NCBI GenBank assembly: GCA_038751365.1
Contig: JBCDGH010000001.1
Coordinates: 1 to 64,000, forward strand
Source of the DNA: JBCDGH01 sp038751365
Lineage (GTDB): Bacteria; Patescibacteriota; JACMRA01
Direction: 5' to 3'
Length of the DNA stretch: 64,000 nt
Shown here: positions 9,148 through 18,088 of the stretch, in pieces
Layout of the letters: each line of letters opens with the position of its first letter
Numbering within the stretch: position 1 is the stretch's first letter
Notes under the pieces: generated by a model
Told to the model about the DNA's origin: nothing
What the model saw: the letters and a program-made list of their open reading frames with translations, nothing else
Databases searched by the model: none
Translations under genes and position numbers: made by a program

Positions 9148-10338
9148 ATGATTAAACAAATTTGCTTGTTTGCTCCAATATTACTTTGTACTATTACGTT
9201 GGTATTGTCCGGGTGGCAGAGCGTAGAAGTAAGTGCAAGTCAAAATGAGGAGGTGTATATTAGCGAAATAAATTACGCCGGTAGTCAGAATTCCCAAAAT
9301 TGCAAAAAAATACCAAAAGCTAGGATAACTTGTGCAAACGATAAATGGATTGAACTTTATAATAAATCTTCTAAACCAGTTAATCTTAATGGTTGGGTAA
9401 TCCACATTGGGAGAAAGCGAGCTGACCCTGAGCAATATGCCTCAACTATTAAAATAGATCAAGATCTACTTCTAAAACCTAATTCAGCTACTGTTATTCT
9501 TAACAGTAATAAGAATTTGGTTTCTACTTTAGAGTTGGCAGGTGAGCTGGAGTATCATCGCTTGGGTTCCTTATTTGGTATTAGTAGCAATCAAGCTGGT
9601 AGTAAGTATATTAGGGTAGCTTTATCTAAAAATGGTAGCTTTATCTCAAAGATAGACATAGATAATTTAGAATTGTTAGAAAATAAGTCAGGAATTATTC
9701 AATCAAATAAAAGCAGATTCTCCATTAACTTTACATCTGGTGAGCCAGCTTTTACCAGTACCCAAAACGCATATTTTATAAACAACTATGCTACTCCTGG
9801 CACAGTAATCATACCCACAAATGAATCTGAAATAGTGAATAAGCAAATTGTAACTGCACCAAAAGTTGTTGAAAAACCTGCGCACTTGCCTAAACAAACA
9901 GTCGGAGCTGTCATAGCTGGTAAGGCAACATCAGTTCAAGCATCTACTCAGAAACAGGCACTAGTAAAAAGTCCAAAAGCTAGTTCTTCTATTCCTGTAA
10001 AGAACCCTGAACTATCCAAGCAAGTGTCTGAACCTGCTCAGCTTGATTTTACAAGTCAAAAACTGAATATATTTAGAACTAGTCAGAACTATATCACAAA
10101 ACAATTAGTAAGATCACATACAAATGTAAATGTAATTACACCAAACTATTCAATAAGTCGAATTGAGTTAGCGTCATCTAGTAGAAGATCAGGTTATCTT
10201 GAAGCTTTACAATGGCAAAGTATGTTTTTATTTCTTCCCCTTATGTTTTACACGTATTTTAAGCATCTTAGAAACTGTCTTTCTACCTTAAATAGTCGGT
10301 TAGTATTGCTTGACAAGATCAGTCTGTTTACAAATTAA
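9148..10338 (+). CDS. Secreted lamin-tail-domain (LTD) protein with C-terminal membrane anchor
   Basis: 396 residues. A signal peptide (about 1-30) is followed by an LTD-type beta-sandwich: VYISEINYAG, then a Cys-containing loop, then DKWIELYNKSSKPVNLNGWVI. LTD domains in bacteria occur on secreted or surface proteins, some next to nucleases or adhesins. After about residue 225 comes a Ser/Lys/Pro/Gln-rich linker, then a hydrophobic helix near 350-372 and a basic end, suggesting both ends are membrane-linked. The exact role is unknown. Followed 30 bp later by the YbaB gene. Confidence 0.75.
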   Translation: MIKQICLFAPILLCTITLVLSGWQSVEVSASQNEEVYISEINYAGSQNSQNCKKIPKARITCANDKWIELYNKSSKPVNLNGWVIHIGRKRADPEQYASTIKIDQDLLLKPNSATVILNSNKNLVSTLELAGELEYHRLGSLFGISSNQAGSKYIRVALSKNGSFISKIDIDNLELLENKSGIIQSNKSRFSINFTSGEPAFTSTQNAYFINNYATPGTVIIPTNESEIVNKQIVTAPKVVEKPAHLPKQTVGAVIAGKATSVQASTQKQALVKSPKASSSIPVKNPELSKQVSEPAQLDFTSQKLNIFRTSQNYITKQLVRSHTNVNVITPNYSISRIELASSSRRSGYLEALQWQSMFLFLPLMFYTYFKHLRNCLSTLNSRLVLLDKISLFTN

Positions 10339-10367
10339 TATTATTCAATAAGTTAGCTTAGTTCAAT

Positions 10368-10751
10368 ATGTTAAATAATCTCAAAAACGCAGGAAATCTC
10401 GTAAACAATGCTAATCAGGTGCGTCAACAACAAGCAAAGTTGCAGAAGTTGTTATCTGAAATCAGAGTTACAGGAACAAGTAAAAATGGTAGGGTAAAGG
10501 TAGTTATTACCGGTGAACAGAAAATTGTTGAGATTAACATTGATCCAGGTTTAATCACTTTTGTATACGAAAACTTCATTAAAGCAAGTAAGGACGACAC
10601 AATGATGTCAAAGTCAATTATAGAGGCAGTGGATGACGCTATATCTAAAGTTCAAGGTGAAGTGGTTAAAAAAATGCAAGAGACAGGTAGTCTTGGTGAT
10701 CTAATGTCTATGTTGCAGGTAGCTAGCGGATCTGATCAGAAAGCTGCTTAG
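10368..10751 (+). CDS. YbaB/EbfC family nucleoid-associated protein
   Basis: Small dimeric DNA-binding protein family, often encoded next to dnaX or recR, which are not here. The 127 residues show the typical layout: N-terminal helix rich in Gln/Lys, a beta hairpin (GRVKVVITGEQKIVEINIDP) and C-terminal helices ending in a short Met-rich tail. Possibly in one operon with the LTD gene. The convergent uvrC-like gene ends about 20 bp away. Confidence 0.85.
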   Translation: MLNNLKNAGNLVNNANQVRQQQAKLQKLLSEIRVTGTSKNGRVKVVITGEQKIVEINIDPGLITFVYENFIKASKDDTMMSKSIIEAVDDAISKVQGEVVKKMQETGSLGDLMSMLQVASGSDQKAA

Positions 10752-10771
10752 ATAGTCTCATCGTTACAAGT

Positions 10772-11788
10772 TTATACGGACTGTGATTCCAAGACTTGAA
10801 TTAAGGCAGGTGACTTTTCGACTTGGAATGCCCTGTAACTGCTTAGGAATCTTTGTAGCATGCTAAATGCTACTTCTGAACCAGTTTTTTCTACGTCAGT
10901 GGTTTGTTCTAAAATACTGTCATCAGTTCCAGTTAGTAAAAAGTTATTTACGTTAACAATTTTTCCATCTCTAATGTTTTGAAGATAGATGCTTCCAATA
11001 TGCATCCCTTCTGGAGTAGTCTGAAAAATTAGGGTAATTATATCAATATTCTGAGGTTGAGGTAAAATAATTTTTTGGTCTGAGATTGTACTTTTTAGTA
11101 TCTTTAGTCTATCTCTCCAGAGACTTGCTAAAGCAAAATTGGATAAGCTAACAGCCTCACTTATCTTTGTTTGCAAAAACTCTTCTACTGAGTCGGTTTG
11201 ACCGCTGAGTACTTTACTAATTTGAGCAATTTTGAGCTTGTAATCCTCCATTGATTCTAGACCGATACAGATACCTTCACATTTTTTGATACTGACATAA
11301 CTGCAAGGTCGTTTTCGGGGGTATCTCTCTTGGCAATATGGAAAGATAGTTCTCAAAGTCCTTAAAGTTTCGAAAATTCCGCTTTTCTTGGTGTAGGGTC
11401 CAAAATATTGACTGTTGGGATCAAACTTCTTTCTAACCAAAAAAATACCAGGAATTGCATCATTAGTTATTCTTACGTAGACATAGTTCTTATCGTCTTT
11501 TAATAGTATATTATACTTTGGCTGTAAATTGTGAATCAAATTTGCTTCTAGGATTAAGCTCTCGTCTTCTGATTGAACTACTGAGTACTCAATTCTGTCA
11601 ATCTGGCTGATCATGAGAGTTAATCTCTCGTTATGAGGACGCCCGTCTTGAAAGTAGCTAGAAACTCGATTTTTCAAATTCTTGGCTTTACCAATATACA
11701 GTACTGAATCATCTTCAGCATAAAAGCGATAAACACCCGGTTTCTTAGGTAGGTTTTTTATAACTGACTTAAATTTATCATCAATCAT
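10772..11788 (-). CDS. uvrC: Short UvrC-like excinuclease subunit (GIY-YIG, no RNase H domain)
   Basis: Nucleotide-excision-repair nuclease. The N-terminal GIY-YIG domain is intact (KPGVYRFYAEDDSVLYIGKAKNLKNRVSSYF), followed by the FGPYTKKSGI region, a Cys cluster (CxxxRYPRKRPCxxxxxKKCxGxC) and a UVR-like helical segment near 200-235. The product stops at 338 residues, where a full UvrC (about 600) would begin its RNase H-like domain for the 5' incision. The convergent YbaB gene ends about 20 bp beyond, so no frameshifted remainder is possible here. It resembles E. coli Cho in keeping only the 3'-incision half. Confidence 0.85.
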   Translation of the reverse strand: MIDDKFKSVIKNLPKKPGVYRFYAEDDSVLYIGKAKNLKNRVSSYFQDGRPHNERLTLMISQIDRIEYSVVQSEDESLILEANLIHNLQPKYNILLKDDKNYVYVRITNDAIPGIFLVRKKFDPNSQYFGPYTKKSGIFETLRTLRTIFPYCQERYPRKRPCSYVSIKKCEGICIGLESMEDYKLKIAQISKVLSGQTDSVEEFLQTKISEAVSLSNFALASLWRDRLKILKSTISDQKIILPQPQNIDIITLIFQTTPEGMHIGSIYLQNIRDGKIVNVNNFLLTGTDDSILEQTTDVEKTGSEVAFSMLQRFLSSYRAFQVEKSPALIQVLESQSV

Positions 11789-11846
11789 TGTCTATTAATT
11801 ACAATTTATATACACTATCTTATCAAGCTAAGTTACTCCAAACGTA

Positions 11847-12236
11847 ATGTCATTAGAAAGTTTAGGAAAAGTAGGCGAAAAAATAGCTTTAGAACACTAT
11901 TTAATGAATGGATACAAACTAGTAGCTAAGAATTTTCAATTTTATAGGCAGGGTAATCGCGGTAGACTGGGTGAAATTGATTTGATTATGACCAAAAAAC
12001 AGGTCCTATATTTAATTGAAGTCAAAACACGTTCAAATAGCAAATTTGGTAGCCCTGTAGAACAAATCAGCAAAACGAAATTACAGCATTTATATAAAAC
12101 TTATCAGTACTTTTTGCTAAAACACAAACTATATCAGAATTGGCTTTGTCAGTTTGATGTAGCTAGTGTGGAGGGTAACAAAGTTACTGTATTTCCTAAC
12201 GCTTATAGCTTTGAAGGTTTAGATTATACTTGGTAG
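11847..12236 (+). CDS. YraN/UPF0102 family restriction-endonuclease-fold protein
   Basis: 129 residues with the family pattern: GKVGEKIALEHYLMNGYKLVAKNF, then GEIDLIMTKKQVLYLIEVKTRS, where the Glu-Asp and Glu-x-Lys correspond to the nuclease active site, and a C-terminal QFDVASVEG strand. Thought to be a Holliday-junction-resolvase-like nuclease, but the cellular role is unclear. Divergent from the uvrC-like gene, with both promoters in the 58-bp gap. Confidence 0.85.
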   Translation: MSLESLGKVGEKIALEHYLMNGYKLVAKNFQFYRQGNRGRLGEIDLIMTKKQVLYLIEVKTRSNSKFGSPVEQISKTKLQHLYKTYQYFLLKHKLYQNWLCQFDVASVEGNKVTVFPNAYSFEGLDYTW

Positions 12237-12277
12237 TAAAGGCTTAAAAATTACTTTAGATGCATTTAAAGGTTGTA

Positions 12278-12511
12278 TCAACGATTTGGATTAAATGTAT
12301 ACCCAGACTCACAGAAAGCTATTAACTCAGGAAATTCCTCCTCTATTTGATCTTGGTCAGATGAGTTATAAAGCTTGATACAAAATCTTTCGGAATGAGT
12401 TGTCATTGCAAGATCAGTATATACGGAAGTAGTGAAAAATAGTACAATATTTGTAAGTAAGATAATGTTTAGCAGAATACTAACTAAGAGAAATATTTGT
12501 TTTTTGTTCAT
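12278..12511 (-). CDS. Small membrane-anchored protein, unknown
   Basis: Not recognised. The 77 residues start with a strong hydrophobic helix (about 6-28) after a short basic N-terminus, followed by an acidic outside segment with two Cys (ERFCIKLY and IAFCESGY) that could form a disulfide. It sits downstream of dnaE on the same strand but about 90 bp away. Confidence 0.5.
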   Translation of the reverse strand: MNKKQIFLLVSILLNIILLTNIVLFFTTSVYTDLAMTTHSERFCIKLYNSSDQDQIEEEFPELIAFCESGYTFNPNR

Positions 12512-12599
12512 ATAAAAAATGATTACTGCAGATAATAGTTATCACACGAAAATACTGTAGCGTGTTTTAAGTATTTATACAAATTTTTAGGATACTGCA

Positions 12600-15428
12600 T
12601 TACGCCTTTAACTTCAGCTTTTCTACCACCTTTTTGCCTAGGCTGTCCAAAGAACCTGACCAAATTAGAGCTTCTAGACTACGTTTATTGAATCCGTTAA
12701 ATTGACTAATCCTTTGCAGAAAATCTTCAATATCTATGAAATGACCATTTTGATTCCTATCTTCTATCATAAACTTAATTACATCACTACCCAGATTTTT
12801 TACACTACTAAGCCCGTAACGGATAGTGGTATTATTTTCTATAGTAAAGCTATTAAAAGATTTATTAATATCTGGTGGCAGTACCTGCAAGCCTAGTTCT
12901 TGGCATTCTTTAATTGCAGCTGCAACCTTGTCTAAATTACTGGCTTCACTGGTCATTAAAGCAGTCATAAACTCAGCAGGATAATTCGCTTTTAGATAAG
13001 CAGTCCAGTAAGCAACCATTCCGTAGTTTGAAGAGTGTGCTTTGTTAAATCCATAGGCAGAGAAAGGGACTACCAGATTCCAAATATCTTCTGCTTGAGC
13101 TTCGCTTAAATTGGAGTGAGTCTGAGCTCCCTCTACGAATCTGATGTGTTGTGAGTCAATAACCTCTTTAATTTTTTTACCCATTCCTTTCCGCAAAACG
13201 TCTGCTTCGCCCCAGTCATAACCAGCTATTTCAATAGCAGTATATAGTACATCGTCTTGATATACCAAAATTCCGTAGCTCGGCTCCATCCATTTTTTCA
13301 TTTGAGGAAGGTAGTATTTAATTGCCTTAGGGTTTTTCTTCCTTTTAATATACTCTGGAATATTGACCATAGGTCCCGGACGATATAAAGCTACCATAGC
13401 CATAAGATCTTGCACTTTTGTAGGTTCAAGCTCAACTAAATATCTAGTCATTGTAGCGCCTGATAGCTGGAACAAACCCATGGTCCTACCCTTAGCTAGA
13501 AGCTCAAAAGATTTTTCATCATGTAGATCTATATTTAGTAAGTCAATATCTTGTTTGGTTCTATCTTTAGCCAGTTGTACTGCGTTTCCCAGGATTGCTA
13601 GATTACGAATTCCCAGGATATCTAGCTTTATAAGTCCTACTTGCTCGGCGATTTTCATGTCGTACTGACAAATAATCATCTGATGCTCACTATCCCATTG
13701 TAATGGAGCATAATCTGTCATGGCTGTGGGGGAAATAATTACACCTGCTGCGTGCGAGCTAGCGTGCCTATAATTTCCTTCAATTTTTTTACAAATATTA
13801 ATTATTCTATTGACTTCATCATCCTTCTCATAGAATTCTTTTAGCTCACTACTGGTTTCAAAAGCCCATTCAAAGGTAGTTTTGCGACCTTGCGGTGCTG
13901 TTGGGATTAGTTTAGAAAGACGATCACATTTTTTGTAAGATACTCCTAAGACTCTACCAACATCTCGAACAGCCGCTCTGGGAAGCATAGTCCCGAAGGT
14001 TATAATTTGGCAGACTTTTTCAGCACCATAAGTTTGAGTAATGTATTTGATAACCAAATCTCTTTTGTCGTCAGCAAAGTCCCCGTCAATATCAGGAGCT
14101 GAAGGGCGCAAAGGGTTCAAAAACCTTTCGAAAGGAATATCGTATACTAATGGATCTAAAATATTAATACCCGTTAAGTAGCCCACCAAACATCCAGCTG
14201 CAGAACCTCGAGTGTTGATCACTATGTCATTATCTCTACAAAACTGCATAATATCTGAAAATACAATAAAGTAGTCTGGATACCCTTTATTTACTATGAT
14301 ATCTATTTCTTTCTCGATTCGATTAACGTAATCTTTAATCTGTTTTTTATCCCAGTAATCACTTGGATAGCCTAGCAATTGACTGGTGTCTGGTGATATT
14401 GACTCTGCATATTTTTTTAGTTCCGCTAGTTTTTCGTATGGAAATACAACTTTCCACTCATTTCTACTCTTTTTTGTGGGATCAAAACGTTGAAGTAGGC
14501 CAATATAGGTTTCCCAAGTTAGCCTTAATTTAGGTTCTTGTCCGTGTGCTAGGTTAAATTTAGGAAAAAAGGCTTCACTGGCGTTTTTGTCATAATCAGC
14601 TCTTAGGTCAATATCAATCTCTGCCTCTATGTCTGAAGTATCAACTACTTCTGGAGCATACTCAAACATATGTTTTAGGTCTGATTTTGCTACCAGATCA
14701 AAGTTTCTAGTTAAGTTAATTTCTGATAATCTTACTTGATTTCTAATTGCCAGCACAGTTCTAAAAGTTTCTTCATCTTCACTATCTAAATATCTTGGAG
14801 CACAACAAGCTATGTACTTTACCCCAGATTCTTTACATAGACTAATAAGCTTAAGATTTATTTGCTTCAAGTCTTCTGAACTTATTTTTTGTTGTGGATA
14901 GGCTAGTTCAACTAGTAGGTTGTGTGCTCCGACTACTGAGCAGTACTTTTCTAGGATTGATTGTGCTTTGCTAACGTTACCTTTTTCAAGATTGTGAATT
15001 AGCTCGTGATCATTACCTGCTAGGCATACAAAGAATTTATGCTCTTCTTTGATCTGATCTAGTAAGTTGGTAAAGGTAATGTGATATGTAGGTTTTTCTT
15101 GGACAGTCCTAGCGACGGTGATTAGCTTTAATAAAGCCTTATAACCAGTAATATCTTTGGCTAAAACAGTAATTTTACTAAAATTTTTATTTTTACCAAA
15201 AGTGTCTTGACTGTCAGAGATGTTAGGTATCTTCAAAGTTACGCCTAGCACTGGTTTGATGTCGTTGGCTTTACAAGCGCTATAGAATTCGACTAAGCCA
15301 GAGCCAGTTTCTTCGTCAGTTAAAGCAATACTGGTGTAACCCTTAGCTTTGGCGTCTTTAACCAGTTTTTTGATTTGCGGTACTGCTGAAAGTAAGGAGT
15401 GGTGAGAATAGCTTCGACTCAGCAACAT
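12600..15428 (-). CDS. dnaE: DNA polymerase III alpha subunit, C-terminally short
   Basis: Replicative polymerase catalytic subunit, 942 residues against about 1160 in E. coli. The PHP domain has lost its metal motif (RSYSHHS where HxHxxxS is usual). The palm has the catalytic PDIDGDF near residue 445 and the third Asp in IKLDILGI. The signatures IITFGTMLPRAAVRDVGRVLG and HASSHAAGVIIS are clear. The protein ends right after the helix-hairpin-helix part (KRSLEALIWSGSLDSLG), without the clamp-binding motif, OB fold and tau-binding region. No ORF continuing these domains lies downstream. Confidence 0.95.
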   Translation of the reverse strand: MLLSRSYSHHSLLSAVPQIKKLVKDAKAKGYTSIALTDEETGSGLVEFYSACKANDIKPVLGVTLKIPNISDSQDTFGKNKNFSKITVLAKDITGYKALLKLITVARTVQEKPTYHITFTNLLDQIKEEHKFFVCLAGNDHELIHNLEKGNVSKAQSILEKYCSVVGAHNLLVELAYPQQKISSEDLKQINLKLISLCKESGVKYIACCAPRYLDSEDEETFRTVLAIRNQVRLSEINLTRNFDLVAKSDLKHMFEYAPEVVDTSDIEAEIDIDLRADYDKNASEAFFPKFNLAHGQEPKLRLTWETYIGLLQRFDPTKKSRNEWKVVFPYEKLAELKKYAESISPDTSQLLGYPSDYWDKKQIKDYVNRIEKEIDIIVNKGYPDYFIVFSDIMQFCRDNDIVINTRGSAAGCLVGYLTGINILDPLVYDIPFERFLNPLRPSAPDIDGDFADDKRDLVIKYITQTYGAEKVCQIITFGTMLPRAAVRDVGRVLGVSYKKCDRLSKLIPTAPQGRKTTFEWAFETSSELKEFYEKDDEVNRIINICKKIEGNYRHASSHAAGVIISPTAMTDYAPLQWDSEHQMIICQYDMKIAEQVGLIKLDILGIRNLAILGNAVQLAKDRTKQDIDLLNIDLHDEKSFELLAKGRTMGLFQLSGATMTRYLVELEPTKVQDLMAMVALYRPGPMVNIPEYIKRKKNPKAIKYYLPQMKKWMEPSYGILVYQDDVLYTAIEIAGYDWGEADVLRKGMGKKIKEVIDSQHIRFVEGAQTHSNLSEAQAEDIWNLVVPFSAYGFNKAHSSNYGMVAYWTAYLKANYPAEFMTALMTSEASNLDKVAAAIKECQELGLQVLPPDINKSFNSFTIENNTTIRYGLSSVKNLGSDVIKFMIEDRNQNGHFIDIEDFLQRISQFNGFNKRSLEALIWSGSLDSLGKKVVEKLKLKA

Positions 15429-15463
15429 GCATAGATAATTTGCGATTACCTTGAAGCTGTCAA
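15429..15463 (-). promoter_or_regulatory. dnaE: Leaderless-type dnaE promoter
   Basis: On the minus strand TTGACA (15463-15458) starts 35 nt before the ATG at 15428, with AATTAT after a 17-bp spacer. A divergent promoter with TTGACA at 15492-15497 serves the + strand gene at 15538. Confidence 0.55.
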
Positions 15464-15537
15464 AAACTATAAACTCGGATACTAGCTAATTTTGACATAG
15501 CTTTGTTTATATGGCTGTATAAATAGGTGCATTATTA

Positions 15538-16011
15538 ATGCACAAAGATGCTATACTGATAAACTCAAAGGAGAAAAAAGTATTTACAGAAATTCTACTT
15601 GCTGGCATTTTAGTTTCTAGTACTCCAAAAATTGACGTCGTGACAAAACAAAATGTCATAGCAAATAATGAATTTAGTTCTAATCTAAACCCCAGTAGCT
15701 TGATGAGTAATAGTGATAAATGTATCACTGAGGTGGTTTGGTATCACTTCACTACTAACTCAATAAAGTATAGATATAGGTGCTTTTTCAGTAATAAAGC
15801 TGATCGGGTGGTCACAGTACCTAAATTTTTTACCTATAAATACTTGAGTGAAAGTCAGGTAAAGACCGGAAAAGAGCTGGCAGATATTTCAGCATTTGTA
15901 AGGAAGAATTACCCAAACTCCGGAACCTACTATATTAGGGGTAAAGACAACTATATTACGAAGGTAAACGTTCTACCTAGTAGTTTTGAACCTAAACCTT
16001 TAATAGAATAG
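15538..16011 (+). CDS. Hypothetical protein with hydrophobic N-terminal segment
   Basis: Not recognised; 157 residues. A moderately hydrophobic stretch near 17-30 could be a signal or anchor. The rest is basic and Tyr-rich with two Cys (KCITEVVW and YRCFFSN). TTGACA at 15492-15497 and TGTATA at 15516-15521 form the promoter, and a clear hairpin terminator follows 27 bp after the stop. This makes it a self-contained transcription unit and supports a real gene. Confidence 0.55.
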   Translation: MHKDAILINSKEKKVFTEILLAGILVSSTPKIDVVTKQNVIANNEFSSNLNPSSLMSNSDKCITEVVWYHFTTNSIKYRYRCFFSNKADRVVTVPKFFTYKYLSESQVKTGKELADISAFVRKNYPNSGTYYIRGKDNYITKVNVLPSSFEPKPLIE

Positions 16012-16038
16012 AGTGTGTTCTTTAGTTTATAGTATGAC

Positions 16039-16068
16039 GGTCGTTTAATTACGACCTTTTTTGTTTTT
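16039..16068 (+). terminator. Rho-independent terminator
   Basis: Stem GGTCGT/ACGACC with loop TTAATT, followed by TTTTTTGTTTTT. Confidence 0.85.
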
Positions 16069-16096
16069 CACCTATTTATAAAAGGTTATTAGTAAC

Positions 16097-16125
16097 TTGA
16101 ATTACCCCCCCCTTTTTTTGCTTAA
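16097..16125 (+). promoter_or_regulatory. Possible promoter with a C8T7 homopolymer spacer
   Basis: TTGAAT at 16097-16102 is followed by a spacer of TA, eight C and seven T (16103-16119, 17 bp). The -10 candidate after it (GCTTAA or TTAAAG) is weak. Length change in the tract would alter the spacing. Confidence 0.3.
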
Positions 16126-16155
16126 AGAGGTATTTTTTATTTAAATAAGAAGTAT

Positions 16156-16710
16156 ATGAGTAATCGAACCAAATACCTACGCATAGCATACATAGTTATA
16201 CCAGTTGTTACAACGCTGTTTGTCTTATTTTCTCTGTACTTAGGAGCTAATTATCACGAGTTCAATAGCAATCAAGACTATTTTATACACCCTCTTCTAA
16301 CATCGTTGTTTACTCCGCTTTATCTTACGGTTTTAGGGGTATCAGTGTATTTAGTTTTTAGTATACTTCTACTCTTTAAAAATCAAACTCTTGGTTTGAA
16401 AAAACATTGGATAGCTTTGCCTATTATTAGCCTAGTAATAATACTATCTACTTTTGCACTAAACAGGGATAGACAGGGATACCCTTACTGGGTTGTAGAT
16501 ACGGTATATTGCAATGGTAAAGTATACGATCTGATTACCTACGCACAAGGCTCAGCCATTGTCGCAGAAAGTGAAAATTTAATTTATCTTAGAAAAGTCT
16601 CAGGAGTAAATATGTCAGACCTCTTTCTCGAAGGGGGATTTAACACGCTTGAAGCGGACTGGTTCACAAATAAAGAAGTAGGGGAGAAAATAATGAGTTG
16701 TTTGAATTAG
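16156..16710 (+). CDS. Membrane protein of unknown function, three helices
   Basis: Not recognised; 184 residues. Hydrophobic helices lie at about 10-31, 50-75 and 83-102. A C-terminal soluble domain of about 80 residues includes a Cys in VYCNGKVYD and ends in SCLN. The C8T7 tract upstream may influence expression. It stands alone, with about 200 bp of gene-free DNA before the convergent regulator at 16912. Confidence 0.55.
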   Translation: MSNRTKYLRIAYIVIPVVTTLFVLFSLYLGANYHEFNSNQDYFIHPLLTSLFTPLYLTVLGVSVYLVFSILLLFKNQTLGLKKHWIALPIISLVIILSTFALNRDRQGYPYWVVDTVYCNGKVYDLITYAQGSAIVAESENLIYLRKVSGVNMSDLFLEGGFNTLEADWFTNKEVGEKIMSCLN

Positions 16711-16911
16711 TGTGCATATATTTTTTTCTAAGTTTCCTCATGCAACAATTCCTTACTAAATACATACCTCTAGCTATTTTGACTATAAACATACTAGCTC
16801 ACTTCAAACTTCTTTAGACCTTACTCAAGAATAATCAGGACTTAGTTTATTCAGACAGAATACTAACAAAATAATCAAAAAATTACTCTTAGAACCCGTC
16901 TCAAACAGACT

Positions 16912-17931
16912 CTAAACTTGATTGATTACTTCGAAACCTTTCAAACTACCTGTTATTGCAATTCCTATTACGGATTTAGATACATCAACTTGCTTTAGCT
17001 TTTTAGCTATTATATTCATTGTACTACCTGACCCTACAAAATCATCTACAAGTAAAGTTGTATTAAATTGGCGTTTTTCTGATACTACCATAGTTTTATC
17101 TGCATTAATTACTCTATCATCGAGATCTCTAATAGACTTTTGCTGAATCCTTACTGGAGTATTGAGTTTTTGAATCTTACATACTGGAAGTGGGATACTA
17201 AGACCTTTCTCTAATTCTTGCATAAACTGAGTGATACGTCGTGCTGTTGGTGGCACAAAAGCTATACTGTCAATTTTATGATTAATAATCAGATTCAGAA
17301 TTTTTATTTCAACTATATCCACTACTTCGCCTATTAACTTTCTATTTTCGGTCTGCTTTGCTAAGAAAGTAAGTTCTGCTAATTTAGTCTTACCAAATCT
17401 CTCATAACTGTAGAAGTCAATAAAATATAGTCTATCTAAATACACTTCTTTAAAAGTTGTTTGTAATTTTGATGTCGCTTCAATTAGTGATTGGCTGTTT
17501 TTGAACCTGTTGTATTTTGCAACTATGTCAGCATACTGGCTAGCTGTTTTAACTTTATCTAGAACCTGACCTTTATTTTGTTGCTTTTTTATCCATTCAT
17601 CAAAAGCTAGCATTCCGTAAAGTATAGTACCATTGGGTCTAGAGTAAATAAAATTCTTTTCTATCTGTTCATATAGCTCTGAGTTTAAATTTGTATTAAG
17701 CTTAGGTGTTTGCGTACCAGGTATAACATTTTCTTCAAAGCTAACTAAGCTATAATAAACTAAGGGAGGAGTACCAATTTTTTCAATTTTACCATCTGCT
17801 TCCAATTTTCTAAGTTGTTTGTGAACTGCTACGTTGGAAATACCTATTAAATTAGCTATATCTTTAGGGCTAGCAGTACTTTGTTTGGCAATTAAATCAA
17901 GTATTTTTTTACTTGTATTAGTTTTAGGCAT
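16912..17931 (-). CDS. Winged-HTH regulator fused to a phosphoribosyltransferase-like domain
   Basis: 339 residues. The N-terminal winged HTH (about 5-65; IANLIGISNVAVHKQLRKLEADGKIEKI) is followed by a helical middle and a C-terminal type I PRTase-like domain with a PRPP-loop motif, LLVDDFVGSGSTMNIIA. Known PRTase-containing regulators such as PurR sense PRPP, but the domain order and HTH type differ here. A perfect 19-bp palindrome lies over the -10 box of its own promoter, which suggests self-repression. The ligand and other targets are unknown. An enzymatic ComF-like role cannot be excluded. Confidence 0.75.
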   Translation of the reverse strand: MPKTNTSKKILDLIAKQSTASPKDIANLIGISNVAVHKQLRKLEADGKIEKIGTPPLVYYSLVSFEENVIPGTQTPKLNTNLNSELYEQIEKNFIYSRPNGTILYGMLAFDEWIKKQQNKGQVLDKVKTASQYADIVAKYNRFKNSQSLIEATSKLQTTFKEVYLDRLYFIDFYSYERFGKTKLAELTFLAKQTENRKLIGEVVDIVEIKILNLIINHKIDSIAFVPPTARRITQFMQELEKGLSIPLPVCKIQKLNTPVRIQQKSIRDLDDRVINADKTMVVSEKRQFNTTLLVDDFVGSGSTMNIIAKKLKQVDVSKSVIGIAITGSLKGFEVINQV

Positions 17932-17945
17932 ATAATTTATGGTTT

Positions 17946-17964
17946 ATAGTTTACAATAAACTAT
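17946..17964. promoter_or_regulatory. Palindromic operator over the regulator promoter
   Basis: ATAGTTTA-CAA-TAAACTAT is a perfect 8-3-8 inverted repeat. The minus-strand -10 TAAACT (17953-17948) lies inside it, 17 bp from TTGACA at 17976-17971. Confidence 0.7.
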
Positions 17965-18088
17965 GTATTATGTCAATAGAATTAGATATGTATAAAAACT
18001 CACAAATATAACTAGCTAGAGTTTTTAGTAAGGTGGTCTCAAACATAATTTGACAAAATACGCTTTGAATAGCAACTATTAGTCTATT

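Noticed and set aside
10700..10772. Frameshifted remainder of uvrC
   Set aside because: The convergent YbaB gene occupies the space directly after the stop, so no room exists for the missing half.
13363..13668. 101-codon plus-strand ORF inside dnaE
   Set aside because: Lies opposite well-conserved dnaE sequence, with no independent support.
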